DNA of 64,000 bases from Holacanthus passer. Taxonomy: Eukaryota > Chordata > Actinopteri > Pomacanthidae. Shown here one piece after another: positions 38,301 to 43,455 of the stretch. The notes under the pieces were generated by a model, which was given only the letters and a program-made list of their open reading frames with translations, had not been told where the DNA came from and made no database searches. The stretch lies in NCBI GenBank assembly GCA_025331565.1, contig JAFREQ010000046.1, forward strand, positions 3,040,501-3,104,500. Reading direction: 5' to 3'. The position numbers were made by a program, and so were the translations under genes. How positions within the stretch are numbered: position 1 is the first letter of the stretch; every line of letters begins with the position of its first letter.

Positions 38301-41300
38301 AGTTTAGTTTTAGTTTGTTTATACTTTATTTGAATAATTTTAGCCTCAGTACTGACGTGGCTCAAGGGATGGCAATGTTGTTCTGATGGTCAGTCGGTCT
38401 ACTACTTTGGTCCACACTGAAATATCTCAACAATTATCAGATGGATTGCTGTGAAATTTTGTGCAGACATTTGTGATCCCCAGAGGATGAATCGTAATGA
38501 CTTTGGTGATCCTCTGACTTTTCCTGTAATGCCACCATGAGGCTGACTTTTTTTTTTTTTAGTAAAATGTCTTGACAGCTTTTGGACATGGGATTTGGTA
38601 AACATGTGCATCCACGTCAAGATGAATTGCAATAACTTCTGTGATCCCTTTAAATTTTCATCTGGTGACATCAACAGTTCATATTTTTAATCTATCCTGT
38701 ACTTTGATTTAAAACAAAATTAAAACTGTCACCAGTGTTTTTAGTACAGCATTTTGTTCTCTATCCTCCACAGGAAGCCCAATGATGGTGACCGTGGACG
38801 GCAGCGTGTTTGAGGTTTTGATGCCCAATTTGATTCCTGGCAAAATGTACCAGGTGACTGTGAGTTCTGTGAAGGGTCTGGAGGAAAGTGACCCCAGCAC
38901 TGACACTGTGACCACAGGTTGGCTGTCTTCTTCTTCTCTTACACAACACTTGTACTTCTGTGTCAGTCCTCCTGACTTGTAATGAGCCTGGAGTGAATTC
39001 GTAGAAAATCTAATTGAGGCCAGTTCTCTTAACACCATGTTCCCGGTTGTGCCCTTCAGCTCTGGACAGACCTCAGGGTCTGACTGCAGTTAATGTCACT
39101 GATTCCTCCGCCCTGCTGCTGTGGCAGCCGTCTGTGGCCACCGTCGATGGCTATGTCATCACTTACAGCGCTGATTCAGGTGGGTTTGTCTTTACATTGT
39201 TTTTATTCATTTGCATTACCCTTAAATTGGGCAAGAGGCAGAATTAGTTTATCTTTAAAAGCAACATTTCACCCTGCTTTGCTTCCACAAACTATCAAAG
39301 GCTGTATGAGCGGCTTTGATCGTGTGGTTCGATTTATTGACCTGGGTGTGCCTTGCCTTACAGTGTCCCCCATGGTGGAGCATGTTTCTGGGAACACAGT
39401 GGAGTTTGAGATGGGCTCCCTGGTTCCGGGAACACACTACACAGTTGGAGTTCATGCTATGAAGGAAGCTCAGAAGAGCGACTCTGCTGTTACTGAATTC
39501 ACCACGAGTAAGTTCAGAGACGACCTGAAGCAACATGTATATTCATTCTTGTGTATTTAGTAGCTGCAGTTCTTTTAATGAGCGATAAATCCACAGTGTG
39601 ATGTTGTGTTTTCAGACGTGGATCCTCCTCGTGATCTGACAGCTGGTAACATTCAGACTGACAGTGCGACTCTCACATGGAAACCTCCGCAGGCTGCTGT
39701 CACTGGCTACACACTCACCTTCTCCTCCGCCGATGGTATAATCAGGGTGTGTACGTCCACAACACTGCTGATTTTTGCTGCTGACTTTCCAAAGCATCCT
39801 ATAATTGATTTTCTAACTTCTAGGCAGCCATTGTTTTCAGTTTATACCAACAAAGACAATCAAGTATTAGTTTTCTTTTTGGTGCATTCAAGGAAACTCA
39901 AGGAGAACTTTGAATGCCAGAAATCCACATCACATGTTTTGTCATATGTTAATTTTTTTGTCTTCTAGGTTTGATTTTCTTTCACCGTAGCTCATGCAAT
40001 TAATGCAAAAATAGAAACAAAAAAAATTTTATTCTGATAAATTTCATATGTCAAGCATGTTTCCAAAGAACATGAACTAACGGCTATAAAAACAAATGAT
40101 ATTCTTTGTTTAGCAGTTGTGTCACATTTTGAATTAAAACCTCCAGTTTGGTCTCCTCTTTGTAAATACTCAGTGTTTTATGTGTGGATTCAGGAAGTGG
40201 TGCTCAGCCCGACAGCGTCCTCTTACAGCATGGCTCAGCTGACTGGCTCCACAGAGTACAACGTCAGACTCCAGGCCATCGCCGGAGCCCAGAGGAGCCG
40301 TCACGTCAGCACCGTCTTCACCACCAGTAAGGACGAAAGCACACGCCAGCACAAAAACACCTCTTTGTTTTGAATCATTTGTGTGTGTCGCCTAAAATTA
40401 ACTAGACCTGCGGGTACTTTTTTACCAGTGAAAGATTTGGTGATGAGTTAAGCAACAGTCCAGATGCACGTTAAAAAAATCTCACTTCTTCTGACGCAAA
40501 TTCCTTTCAGTTAATGTGATACTGCCGTCAGATCACCTGTGCTTATTTTTCATCCTGTCTGAGCTGCTCCCTGTGGATTTTATTTTTCCTTTCTTTTCTT
40601 TTTCAAAAGCTTCTTTTCCTTCCAAGGTCCTTACTCTCGCATGATACTGTGTACTTTATACGCCTTTTTTATATAACAGAGATGAAGATGAAGCGACTGT
40701 GTCTTCTCAGGTCTCCAAGATGATGTCTTTTTAATATGTGCTTCCAGTTGGGCAGTTGTACAGACGCCCTAAGGACTGCGCTCAGATTTTACTGAATGGA
40801 GACACGACCTCAGGTCTGTACACCATCTACGTGGGAGGAGAGGAGAGCCAGCCCCTCCAGGTTTACTGTGACATGACCACAGATGGCGGAGGATGGATGG
40901 TGAGTAAATCAACCAGCTGGAGTCCAATTAAAGGCTGCTTTGAAACTATCATTCACATTGAATAGGATACGATCCTACGAGTTACGCAGCGCCTGTTTTT
41001 CTAATGACAGACGGCACCGCGGTGAACTCGGCCGCGCTTGTTATGATAGTTGTGAAGCTGTTGTCACACTCATGAAAGTCAGTCCTCTTCAGGTTTTCCT
41101 CCGACGCCAGAATGGAAAGCTGGAGTTCTACAGGAACTGGAAGAACTACACTGCTGGCTTCGGTAACATGAATGATGAGTTCTGGCTGGGTAAGAGCTCT
41201 CGTCCTCTCGTCTTAATCACTTCGCCTCTCTCTCTCTCTCTCTTACTCGCTCCCTTCCTGACTCACACATATTAAATTATTACAGGTCTCTCCAACCTCC

Positions 41301-42753
41301 ATAAGATTACAAATACTGGCCATTATGAGCTGCGAGTGGACTTGAGGGACAAAGGAGAATCAGCCTACGCTCAGTACGACAAGTTGACCGTCGCAGAGCC
41401 AAGAACACGCTATAAAATGTACATCGGAGCCTATAGTGGAACAGCAGGTAGGTATTACTTTAAAGCATTAGCTCAACATTTTGGTAACTACATACTACAG
41501 AGATCACAACCCCAATTTCTAAACCTCACCGATTACAATTGCCCCCAGTTAAGAAATAGTCTGGTAAAACCAACCCTTGTTGTTTTTACACCTCAGTTTT
41601 TGTTGTATGTGTTAGATAAATGAGATATGTGACCATTTGCATCTTCATAGGCTTCCCAGCCAAGCTTGTTATCTCCTGGCTGTAGCTTCATACTAAACAC
41701 ACAGATGCGACAGTGGTAGCTCTTGATCTTCTCATCTAACTCCCGGCAAGAAAATGAGCATATTTTCCAAAATGTTGAACTTCTGCAGAAAAGTCACTAT
41801 GGCAGCTTTACTTGTTTGTCATTGAATAAGCTCACATGTTCACACACATGAACCCATGAGCTGTGTTTCCTGGGCTCCACCAGGTGACTCCATGACCTAC
41901 CACCAGGGTCGACCCTTCTCCACCTACGACAACGATAACGATATTGCTGTCACCAACTGCGCCTTGTCCTACAAGGGCGCCTTCTGGTATAAGAACTGTC
42001 ATCGTGTCAACCTCATGGGGAAGTATGGAGACAACAGTCACAGTAAGGTATGTAACTAACACAAAAACTTTCTGGGACGTTAATTCACATTCATTCCGTC
42101 CTGTTGATGGTTTTATTTGCAGCTCTGTTCCAATGTCGCCATTTTGAGTTTTGTATGTATCAGTTTTTCCCATTTTTCCTTCTTTTGTGGTTCTTATAGT
42201 TTCAAGATATATGTTATTTTATACATTTCAATTAATAGCCGTTGTTTGTCATTGGCACCATCTTCTCCTCATCATAGCTTTTTTTACTTGCTTGCTAGTA
42301 TTTTAATCTAATAGCTGTTGCATCACACAAAACTTTCCTCAGAGAAATTTGAGATAAAGTACAACTAATCTGGACCGTTTATCCTCATATTTGTTCTAAC
42401 ACTTTAAATAACATTTTCCAAAACATGTGAGTGATCGACATCAAATGTTCCACAATCTCTCCGACATTATGTAACTGCTGACTTTTCACCTTCAGTGTAA
42501 TAAAGAATCAGATTGTTCCAGGAGAATTTCCTCCATCTCTGTGAAGTGGTGGATGTGAGGCGTTGGGAAAGATGACTCTGATGTGTTGGGTATCTCGCTT
42601 TTAAAGCCTCTTTCCCATGATTTGTACTCTCTTTTTCCACAGGGGATCAACTGGTTCCACTGGAAGGGCCACGAACACTCAATTGAATTTGCAGAGATGA
42701 AGATTAGACCGGCCAACTTCAGAAATTTTGAGAGCAGAAAAAAGCGATCATAG
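22061..42753 (+). CDS. tnc: tenascin-C, complete coding region (28 coding exons)
   Basis: Tenascin-C is a hexameric extracellular-matrix glycoprotein that modulates cell adhesion. Coding exons join as 22061-22538, 23430-24743, 25116-25379, 25470-25585, 26306-26459, 27453-27722, 28338-28523, 28622-28711, 28939-29202, 29507-29905, 30844-31275, 31994-32269, 33695-33967, 34141-34413, 34512-34784, 36176-36484, 37507-37779, 38095-38217, 38774-38917, 39060-39179, 39364-39507, 39616-39746, 40194-40326, 40748-40899, 41093-41189, 41286-41447, 41884-42047, 42643-42753. The total is 7125 nt, divisible by three, with no internal stop and GT/AG at every intron. Thirteen and a half EGF repeats exclude tenascin-R and tenascin-W, which have about 4.5 and 3.5. 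Domain order and intron positions (FNIII 2, 4, 6, 7 and 8 split) match tetrapod TNC. The full-length form uses all cassettes; real transcripts probably skip some. Confidence 0.97.
22539..23429 (+). other. tnc intron 2
   Basis: 891 nt, of which nearly half (about 22898-23285) is a foldback repeat listed separately. The acceptor TTTTACTTTCTTATCAAAG has a modest pyrimidine tract. No other exon is seen. Confidence 0.7.
22898..23285. repeat. dispersed element with long terminal inverted repeats
   Basis: The left end reads TTTTGGGAAATAAGCTT followed by AGTTAGATGAGAAG. The reverse complement of the right end shows AGCTAGATGAGAAG, then CATGTCTGTATG and AAGACTGGAAACAG. The two halves are imperfect inverted repeats around a short centre, as in a MITE or foldback element. 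Related pieces occur at about 27315-27405, 41643-41800 and 48940-49900 in this window. I recognise the sequence as an abundant percomorph repeat but cannot assign a superfamily. Confidence 0.7.
23430..24743 (+). CDS. tnc: tnc exon 3: 13.5 EGF-like repeats
   Basis: One 1314-nt exon encodes residues 160-597. It starts with a half repeat (CNGHGNYSTETCGCACEPGW) and continues with 13 tenascin-type EGF repeats of about 31 residues, each with six cysteines in the pattern C-x3-C-x5-C-x4-C-x-C-x8-C. Most end in GEDC or GDDC. Encoding all EGF repeats in one exon is characteristic of tenascin-C. Repeat 3 departs from consensus (DEPWTGFDC). Tetrapod TNC EGF repeats are counter-adhesive, and some bind EGFR weakly; that function is inferred here. 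Codon choice is GC-rich compared with the flanks. The exon ends in phase 1 at GAAG|GTACG. Confidence 0.97.
24744..25115 (+). other. tnc intron 3
   Basis: 372 nt with no recognised element. A poly-T run precedes the acceptor TTTTCCAG at 25115. Confidence 0.7.
25116..25379 (+). CDS. tnc: tnc exon 4: FNIII domain 1
   Basis: Residues 598-685. It begins VSPPKDLTVGEVTSETVDLSW and ends SVPVSARVATG-type. It has the tryptophan of strand B, the EYLVTYVPTSPGG segment, and LEPGIEYLINVYAV with the core tyrosine and leucine. It joins directly to the last EGF repeat through a split valine codon, as in other vertebrate TNC. Phases are 1 in and 1 out. Confidence 0.96.
25470..25585 (+). CDS. tnc: tnc exon 5: FNIII domain 2, first half
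   Basis: Residues 686-724, starting DLPQPQGLIFKSVRETSVEV and ending at WEIHFRNT. The donor is AACACG|GTCAGT in phase 0. The intron inside this domain is at the same place as in tetrapod TNC. Confidence 0.93.
25586..26305 (+). other. tnc intron 5 (inside FNIII-2)
   Basis: 720 nt, AT-rich, with no coding signal and no repeat that I recognise. The acceptor is TGTGTCTCTTACAG. Confidence 0.6.
26306..26459 (+). CDS. tnc: tnc exon 6: FNIII domain 2, second half
   Basis: Residues 725-775, starting KEENGKVMTTLPSSQNQF and containing LGPGQEYEVSINIIKNNTRGP, a strongly TNC-like segment. It ends in phase 1 at ACCA|GTGAGT. Confidence 0.95.
26460..27452 (+). other. tnc intron 6
   Basis: 993 nt. The stretch around 27315-27405 (GTCTGTTAAATATGAAGCTACTGGAAACAG..., followed by a TGGCTCTGT motif) is a fragment of the inverted-repeat element described at 22898-23285. 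The rest shows no feature. Confidence 0.6.
27453..27722 (+). CDS. tnc: tnc exon 7: FNIII domain 3, without RGD
   Basis: Residues 776-865, starting IDGPRQVEVKDVTDSSALVGW. In human and chicken TNC this domain carries an RGD integrin site in the F-G loop, and mammals also have an EIDGIEL site for alpha9beta1. Here the F-G loop reads SLISRSGEITSDP, so RGD is replaced by RSGE, and the region corresponding to EIDGIEL reads APMDKVTMFYG. The fold residues are intact. Phases are 1 and 1. Confidence 0.95.
27723..28337 (+). other. tnc intron 7
   Basis: 615 nt, AT-rich. A stretch near 28028-28110 weakly resembles the dispersed TCGATTAATCG-type fish repeat. No coding signal. Confidence 0.5.
28338..28523 (+). 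CDS. tnc: tnc exon 8: FNIII domain 4, first part
   Basis: Residues 866-927, starting ALDAPTDLQAVSQTDDSITLEW and including SSYRVKYSPISG. The TDDSITLEW and YRVKYSPISG segments are near-identical to vertebrate TNC FNIII-4. It ends in phase 1 at CACTG|GTACGG. Confidence 0.95.
28622..28711 (+). CDS. tnc: tnc exon 9: FNIII domain 4, last part
   Basis: A 90-nt exon (residues 928-957) encoding GLKPGTEYGIGVTAVKNERES and the end of the domain. The acceptor is CTTATGGCAG and the donor AACTG|GTGAGA. The intron before it is only 98 nt. Confidence 0.94.
28756..28885 (+). repeat. fragment of an abundant fish repeat in intron 9
   Basis: The sequence ATAACCCAGATTCCGAAAAAGTTGGGACCCTGTGTAAAACAT, followed by AATGAAACAGAATGTGGTAATTCGC, matches from memory the end of a very common teleost DNA-transposon-like repeat. 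Only this end is recognisable; the 3' limit is uncertain. Confidence 0.5.
28939..29202 (+). CDS. tnc: tnc exon 10: FNIII domain 5
   Basis: Residues 958-1045, starting DIDPPRDFEAVESTETSLTL and ending KRSSPVTISTSTG-type. This is the last constant domain before the variable region. In tetrapod TNC it binds heparin and growth factors; the basic RGHKRSS segment near its end is compatible with that. Phases are 1 and 1. Confidence 0.95.
29203..29506 (+). other. tnc intron 10, with palindromic microsatellite
   Basis: 304 nt separating the constant domains from the first cassette exon. It contains the ATT/AAT microsatellite at 29276-29332 (listed separately) and the acceptor TTTTTGTTTTTCTCGTAG. Confidence 0.7.
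29276..29332. repeat. (ATT)n-(AAT)n self-complementary microsatellite
   Basis: About seven ATT units are followed directly by about eleven AAT units, so the two halves can pair as a long AU hairpin. It lies 175 nt upstream of the first alternative-type exon. Confidence 0.9.
29507..29905 (+). CDS. tnc: tnc exon 11: A-like FNIII cassette with acidic N-terminal extension
   Basis: A 399-nt exon (residues 1046-1178), where a standard TNC FNIII cassette is 273 nt. The FNIII part begins DELGTLTVSGITPDGFDLSW and ends LLEAVAVTG. About 42 extra residues precede it: a short hydrophobic start (ASFTFYLADS) and then a stretch rich in D, E, S and T (SDDREL..., EPSESQFSGTEPEDE). Downstream in-frame AGs at 29535-29536 and 29562-29563 could serve as alternative acceptors and shorten the extension. 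Phase is 1 at both ends, so skipping keeps frame. Confidence 0.85.
29906..30843 (+). other. tnc intron 11
   Basis: 938 nt. It contains an 11-bp perfect inverted repeat (30592-30602 with 30611-30621) and a 12-bp direct repeat CCATTAATACCT (30261-30272 and 30614-30625). Otherwise no recognised element. Confidence 0.6.
30592..30621. repeat. 11-bp perfect inverted repeat, 8-nt loop
   Basis: ATTAATGGCAC and GTGCCATTAAT flank CGACTCGA. In RNA this would form a stable short hairpin 220 nt upstream of the degenerate cassette exon 12. The arms contain ATTA homeodomain-type cores. A functional role is speculative. Confidence 0.7.
30844..31275 (+). CDS. tnc: tnc exon 12: degenerate A-like FNIII with Pro/Ser/Thr-rich region
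   Basis: A 432-nt exon (residues 1179-1322) in phase 1/1, open throughout, with acceptor TTTTATTCACTGTAG and donor ACTACAG|GTACAT. The first 80 or so residues are rich in P, S and T (KPTSPDV, SSSPTVMSSGAEPESSGAP), like a mucin-type linker. The rest keeps FNIII landmarks (EAFDSFLMEV, EGLTPST, FATTG) but lacks the strand-B tryptophan and the core tyrosine of the LxPxTxY motif, which reads STQND. It may be an unfolded, O-glycosylated insert. I know of no equivalent in tetrapod TNC. Exon limits are well supported by frame and splice sites; use in mRNA is unproven. Confidence 0.75.
31276..31993 (+). other. tnc intron 12, with degenerate minisatellite
   Basis: 718 nt. The part 31480-31830 is a decayed tandem repeat built on units like GAGAATAAAGTTGTAATATTTT in both orientations. 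No coding signal. The acceptor is CTGTCTATCTACCAG. Confidence 0.6.
31480..31830. repeat. degenerate AT-rich minisatellite
   Basis: Repeated motifs such as GTTGTAATA, TTTTGAGA(A)T and GAATAAAGT recur about every 20-40 nt, and an inverted copy (GAAATATTACAACTTTTTTCTTG) lies at about 31775-31797. It resembles the AAAGTCGTAATATTTCGAGA-type minisatellites of fish genomes. Confidence 0.55.
31994..32269 (+). CDS. tnc: tnc exon 13: A-like FNIII cassette
   Basis: 276 nt (residues 1323-1414), starting EELKPMVMNLTISDITWDGF and containing SWSPSAGEFDSFVIEV and NLTLSGG. The WDGF and NLTxxG signatures are those of the A-type repeats (A1-A4) of tetrapod TNC. An intact B-strand W and a GLNPNTSY core are present. 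Phase 1/1. Confidence 0.92.
32270..33694 (+). other. tnc intron 13 (1.4 kb)
   Basis: It contains a short CA-rich run at 32362-32382 and a GC-rich patch at 32570-32720 without FNIII signal. No exon or repeat is recognised. The acceptor is GATTTCTCTCTTTAG. Confidence 0.6.
33695..33967 (+). CDS. tnc: tnc exon 14: FNIII domain B
   Basis: 273 nt (residues 1415-1505). The segments FDGFILEIIDSDWLMEPKEYN and GLRPSTDYVAYLYG correspond to the B domain of tetrapod TNC, which has IIDSNRLLE, EYNISG and GLPPSTD at the same places. Phase 1/1 cassette. Confidence 0.93.
34141..34413 (+). CDS. tnc: tnc exon 15: FNIII cassette in the AD2/AD1 slot (first)
   Basis: 273 nt (residues 1506-1596), starting AEEPDLSRLVVSNITSDRFSL with WRTGEKAFDNFIVEV and GLKASTSYNIKLYA. 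It lies between B and C, where tetrapods carry the additional domains AD2 and AD1. Assignment is by position, not by a diagnostic motif. Phase 1/1; the intron upstream is only 173 nt. Confidence 0.9.
34512..34784 (+). CDS. tnc: tnc exon 16: FNIII cassette in the AD2/AD1 slot (second)
   Basis: 273 nt (residues 1597-1687), starting EDVPELGPIAASAVSPHNLSL with SGHFDGFVIRVSDHEQ and ATGYDIELYGISHGRHTPS. It follows exon 15 after a 98-nt intron, so the pair may be spliced together. Phase 1/1. Confidence 0.9.
34785..36175 (+). other. tnc intron 16 (1.4 kb)
   Basis: AT-rich, no exon recognised. About 35635-35760 (TAATGGCCACTAGATGTTTGCG..., GCCAGTTGCAAAGTTTTTGGCTTCAC) resembles a common fish repeat that is also hinted at near 45.9-46.0 kb. 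The acceptor region is unusual: C-rich with an A6 interruption before CACTCCAG. Confidence 0.55.
36176..36484 (+). CDS. tnc: tnc exon 17: FNIII domain C with 12-residue insertion
   Basis: 309 nt (residues 1688-1790), starting APLPKVENLTISNITPYGF. ENLTIS-I-PYGF, LLEPQEFTVSG and GLITGIGYEV identify the C domain of TNC. It is 36 nt longer than a standard cassette. The excess sits just after the B-strand tryptophan (WEVKQQVQQEELAPSSGGF), and part of it is encoded by a CAGCAGGTGCAGCAGGAGG run, suggesting local triplet expansion. Phase 1/1. Confidence 0.93.
36485..37506 (+). other. tnc intron 17
   Basis: 1022 nt. No exon, repeat or structural signal is recognised. Confidence 0.55.
37507..37779 (+). 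CDS. tnc: tnc exon 18: FNIII domain D
   Basis: 273 nt (residues 1791-1881). EAEPEVEHLFVSDITADSFRL, FDRFVIKIRDSKR and TEYEIELYGVT match the D domain of tetrapod TNC (EAEPEVDNL, IRDTKK, TEYEIELYGI). It is the last cassette before the constant domains resume. Phase 1/1. Confidence 0.95.
37780..38094 (+). other. tnc intron 18
   Basis: 315 nt, no recognised element. The acceptor is CATTTGCACTTTGCTAG. Confidence 0.6.
38095..38217 (+). CDS. tnc: tnc exon 19: FNIII domain 6, first half
   Basis: Residues 1882-1922, starting GLSTPRGLHFSEVTDSSAVV with NYRITYVPFEGG. It corresponds to FNIII-6 of tetrapods (FRITYVPITGG). Ends in phase 1 at GGAG|GTAAGA. Confidence 0.94.
38218..38773 (+). other. tnc intron 19, mostly dispersed repeat
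   Basis: 556 nt. About 38385-38710 is a copy of the dispersed fish repeat also found at 8.9, 13.1 and 45.2 kb. The acceptor is TCTATCCTCCACAG. Confidence 0.7.
38385..38710 (+). repeat. dispersed fish repeat (GATGGATTGCTGTGAAATTTTG family)
   Basis: It shows the diagnostic order: ACTGAAATATCTCAACAATTAT, GATGGATTGCTGTGAAATTT, CCCCAGAGGATGAATCGTAATG, TTTGGTGATCCTCTGACTTTTCC, GCCACCATGAGG and TCAAGATGAATTGCAATAAC. The block occurs in several places in this window and I recognise it as very abundant in percomorph genomes. Non-coding, superfamily unknown to me. Confidence 0.75.
38774..38917 (+). CDS. tnc: tnc exon 20: FNIII domain 6, second half
   Basis: Residues 1923-1970: GSPMMVTVDGSVFEVLMPNL followed by PGKMYQVTVSSVKGLEES. 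The VTVDG and GLEESDP segments are shared with tetrapod FNIII-6. Phase 1/1. Confidence 0.94.
39060..39179 (+). CDS. tnc: tnc exon 21: FNIII domain 7, first half
   Basis: Residues 1971-2010, starting ALDRPQGLTAVNVTDSSALL with WQPSVATVDGYVITYSADSG. Tetrapod FNIII-7 has the matching ALDGPSGL and WQPAIATVDSYVISYTG. Phase 1/1. Confidence 0.95.
39364..39507 (+). CDS. tnc: tnc exon 22: FNIII domain 7, second half
   Basis: Residues 2011-2058, containing HVSGNTVEFEMGSLVPGTHY and VHAMKEAQKSD. VSGNTVE is conserved in tetrapod TNC. The acceptor is CCTTGCCTTACAG and the donor ACGA|GTAAGT, phase 1. Confidence 0.94.
39616..39746 (+). CDS. tnc: tnc exon 23: FNIII domain 8, first half
   Basis: Residues 2059-2102, starting NVDPPRDLTAGNIQTDSATL with WKPPQAAVTGYTLTF and SADGIIR. 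Two donors compete: GATG|GTATAA after 39735 (phase 1) and ATCAGG|GTGTGT after 39746 (phase 0). Only the second keeps frame with exon 24 and gives the same spacing as tetrapod FNIII-8 (DG-x3-EV), so it was chosen. Confidence 0.9.
39747..40193 (+). other. tnc intron 23
   Basis: 447 nt, AT-rich, no recognised element. The acceptor is GTGTGGATTCAG with a weak pyrimidine tract. Confidence 0.55.
40194..40326 (+). CDS. tnc: tnc exon 24: FNIII domain 8, second half
   Basis: Residues 2103-2146, starting EVVLSPTASSYSMAQLTGST with EYNVRLQAIAGAQRSRHVS. It starts in phase 0 and ends in phase 1 at ACCA|GTAAGG. Confidence 0.93.
40327..40747 (+). other. tnc intron 24
   Basis: 421 nt, no coding signal. A T/C-rich stretch at about 40580-40625 precedes the acceptor ATATGTGCTTCCAG. 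Confidence 0.6.
40748..40899 (+). CDS. tnc: tnc exon 25: start of fibrinogen-like domain
   Basis: Residues 2147-2197: IGQLYRRPKDCAQILLNGDT, SGLYTIYVGGEE, VYCDMTTDGGGWM. It supplies the first disulfide pair of the fibrinogen globe (KDC and VYCDM). Ends in phase 0. Confidence 0.97.
41093..41189 (+). CDS. tnc: tnc exon 26: fibrinogen-like domain
   Basis: Residues 2198-2229: VFLRRQNGKLEFYRNWKNYT and AGFGNMNDEFWLG. The FLRR, NW-x-Y-x-AGFG and EFWLG motifs are universal in fibrinogen-related domains. Phase 0 in, 1 out. Confidence 0.97.
41286..41447 (+). CDS. tnc: tnc exon 27: fibrinogen-like domain
   Basis: Residues 2230-2283: LSNLHKITNTGHYELRVDLR, AYAQYDKLTVAEPRTRYKMY and IGAYSGTAG. The upstream intron is 96 nt and holds a (TC)n run at 41226-41243. 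Phase 1/1. Confidence 0.97.
41448..41883 (+). other. tnc intron 27, with repeat fragments
   Basis: 436 nt. 41490-41550 (ACTACAGAGATCACAACCCCAATTTCTAAACCTCACC) is a fragment of a repeat also present at 48.6 kb. 41643-41800 is one arm of the inverted-repeat element seen at 22898-23285. Confidence 0.65.
41884..42047 (+). CDS. tnc: tnc exon 28: fibrinogen-like domain
   Basis: Residues 2284-2338: DSMTYHQGRPFSTYDNDND, TNCALSYKGAFWYKNCHRVN and LMGKYGDNSHSK. It carries the second disulfide pair (TNC, KNC) and the acidic DNDND metal-binding-type loop. Ends in phase 0. Confidence 0.97.
42048..42642 (+). other. tnc intron 28
   Basis: 595 nt, AT-rich, no recognised element. The acceptor CTCTCTTTTTCCACAG is strong. 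Confidence 0.6.
42643..42753 (+). CDS. tnc: tnc exon 29: C-terminus and stop
   Basis: Residues 2339-2374, starting GINWFHWKGHEHSIEFAEMK and ending in a basic tail FESRKKRS before TAG at 42751-42753. NWFHWKGHEHSI and the basic end are hallmarks of tenascin-C. Confidence 0.97.
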   Translation, partial: GINWFHWKGHEHSIEFAEMKIRPANFRNFESRKKRS

Positions 42754-43455
42754 ACTCGTGAGCCCCTCCTCATCTACACCTCATCTCCTTCCCCCCTGAG
42801 CCCCGTCAGCAGTCATGAACTTCTGTGTTCCCTCATCCTCAAATCGATCTCTAAAATACAAACAAAGACAATTACATTGAATGTGATTCAGTTCTGACTG
42901 TGAGAAACAAACCTGGTAACTTTACACCAAAGAATCAAACAATTAGCCGTTTTTGTGTAGCATCCCAAATTGGCACTGTTGTATGTGTGATTATATTTCT
43001 GCGTTTCAAAGAAAGTGGGCTTGATGAGGGTGAATGGACACACAGCACAAGTGTTATTGGGACCAAACATCTGCAATCAGATGAGAATTAATTGTAAAAT
43101 CGTGTAGCTCCACTGAATCAGTAACACGTCAAAGGCACATAGTCAGAAGGCATCAGGCCGCTCACATCCCTGAAACTAAAGAGAAGTTAATCCAATTAGA
43201 TCAAATCCTCCATCTTAAACTGAGTTATTGACAGAGATAAATTATATAAAATGATACGTCTTAATGAACATAATGAACTGTCATATATATTTACTGTACA
43301 ACCAAGAGACCAGTCACATCCGGAGGCCACTAATACTGTTGAATTCATATTTAAATGTTGCTTTACTTATTTTGATAGAAAACAAATCTGATGCTCTGCA
43401 ACCTTCAATACAAATAAAAATATTAGTTTAATAAAAGTGTGTGTGAGCTCTTTTT
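42754..43455 (+). other. tnc: tnc 3' UTR (end approximate)
   Basis: About 700 nt from the stop codon to the region just after two AATAAA signals. AT-rich, with a C-rich patch (CTCCTTCCCCCCTGAGCCCC) soon after the stop. No open frame of interest. Confidence 0.75.
43413..43450 (+). terminator. tnc: tnc polyadenylation signals
   Basis: AATAAA occurs at 43413-43418 and at 43430-43435. A GTGTGTGTGAGCTCTTTTTCTGTGG stretch follows directly, a good GU/U-rich downstream element. Cleavage is expected at about 43450. Confidence 0.8.
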
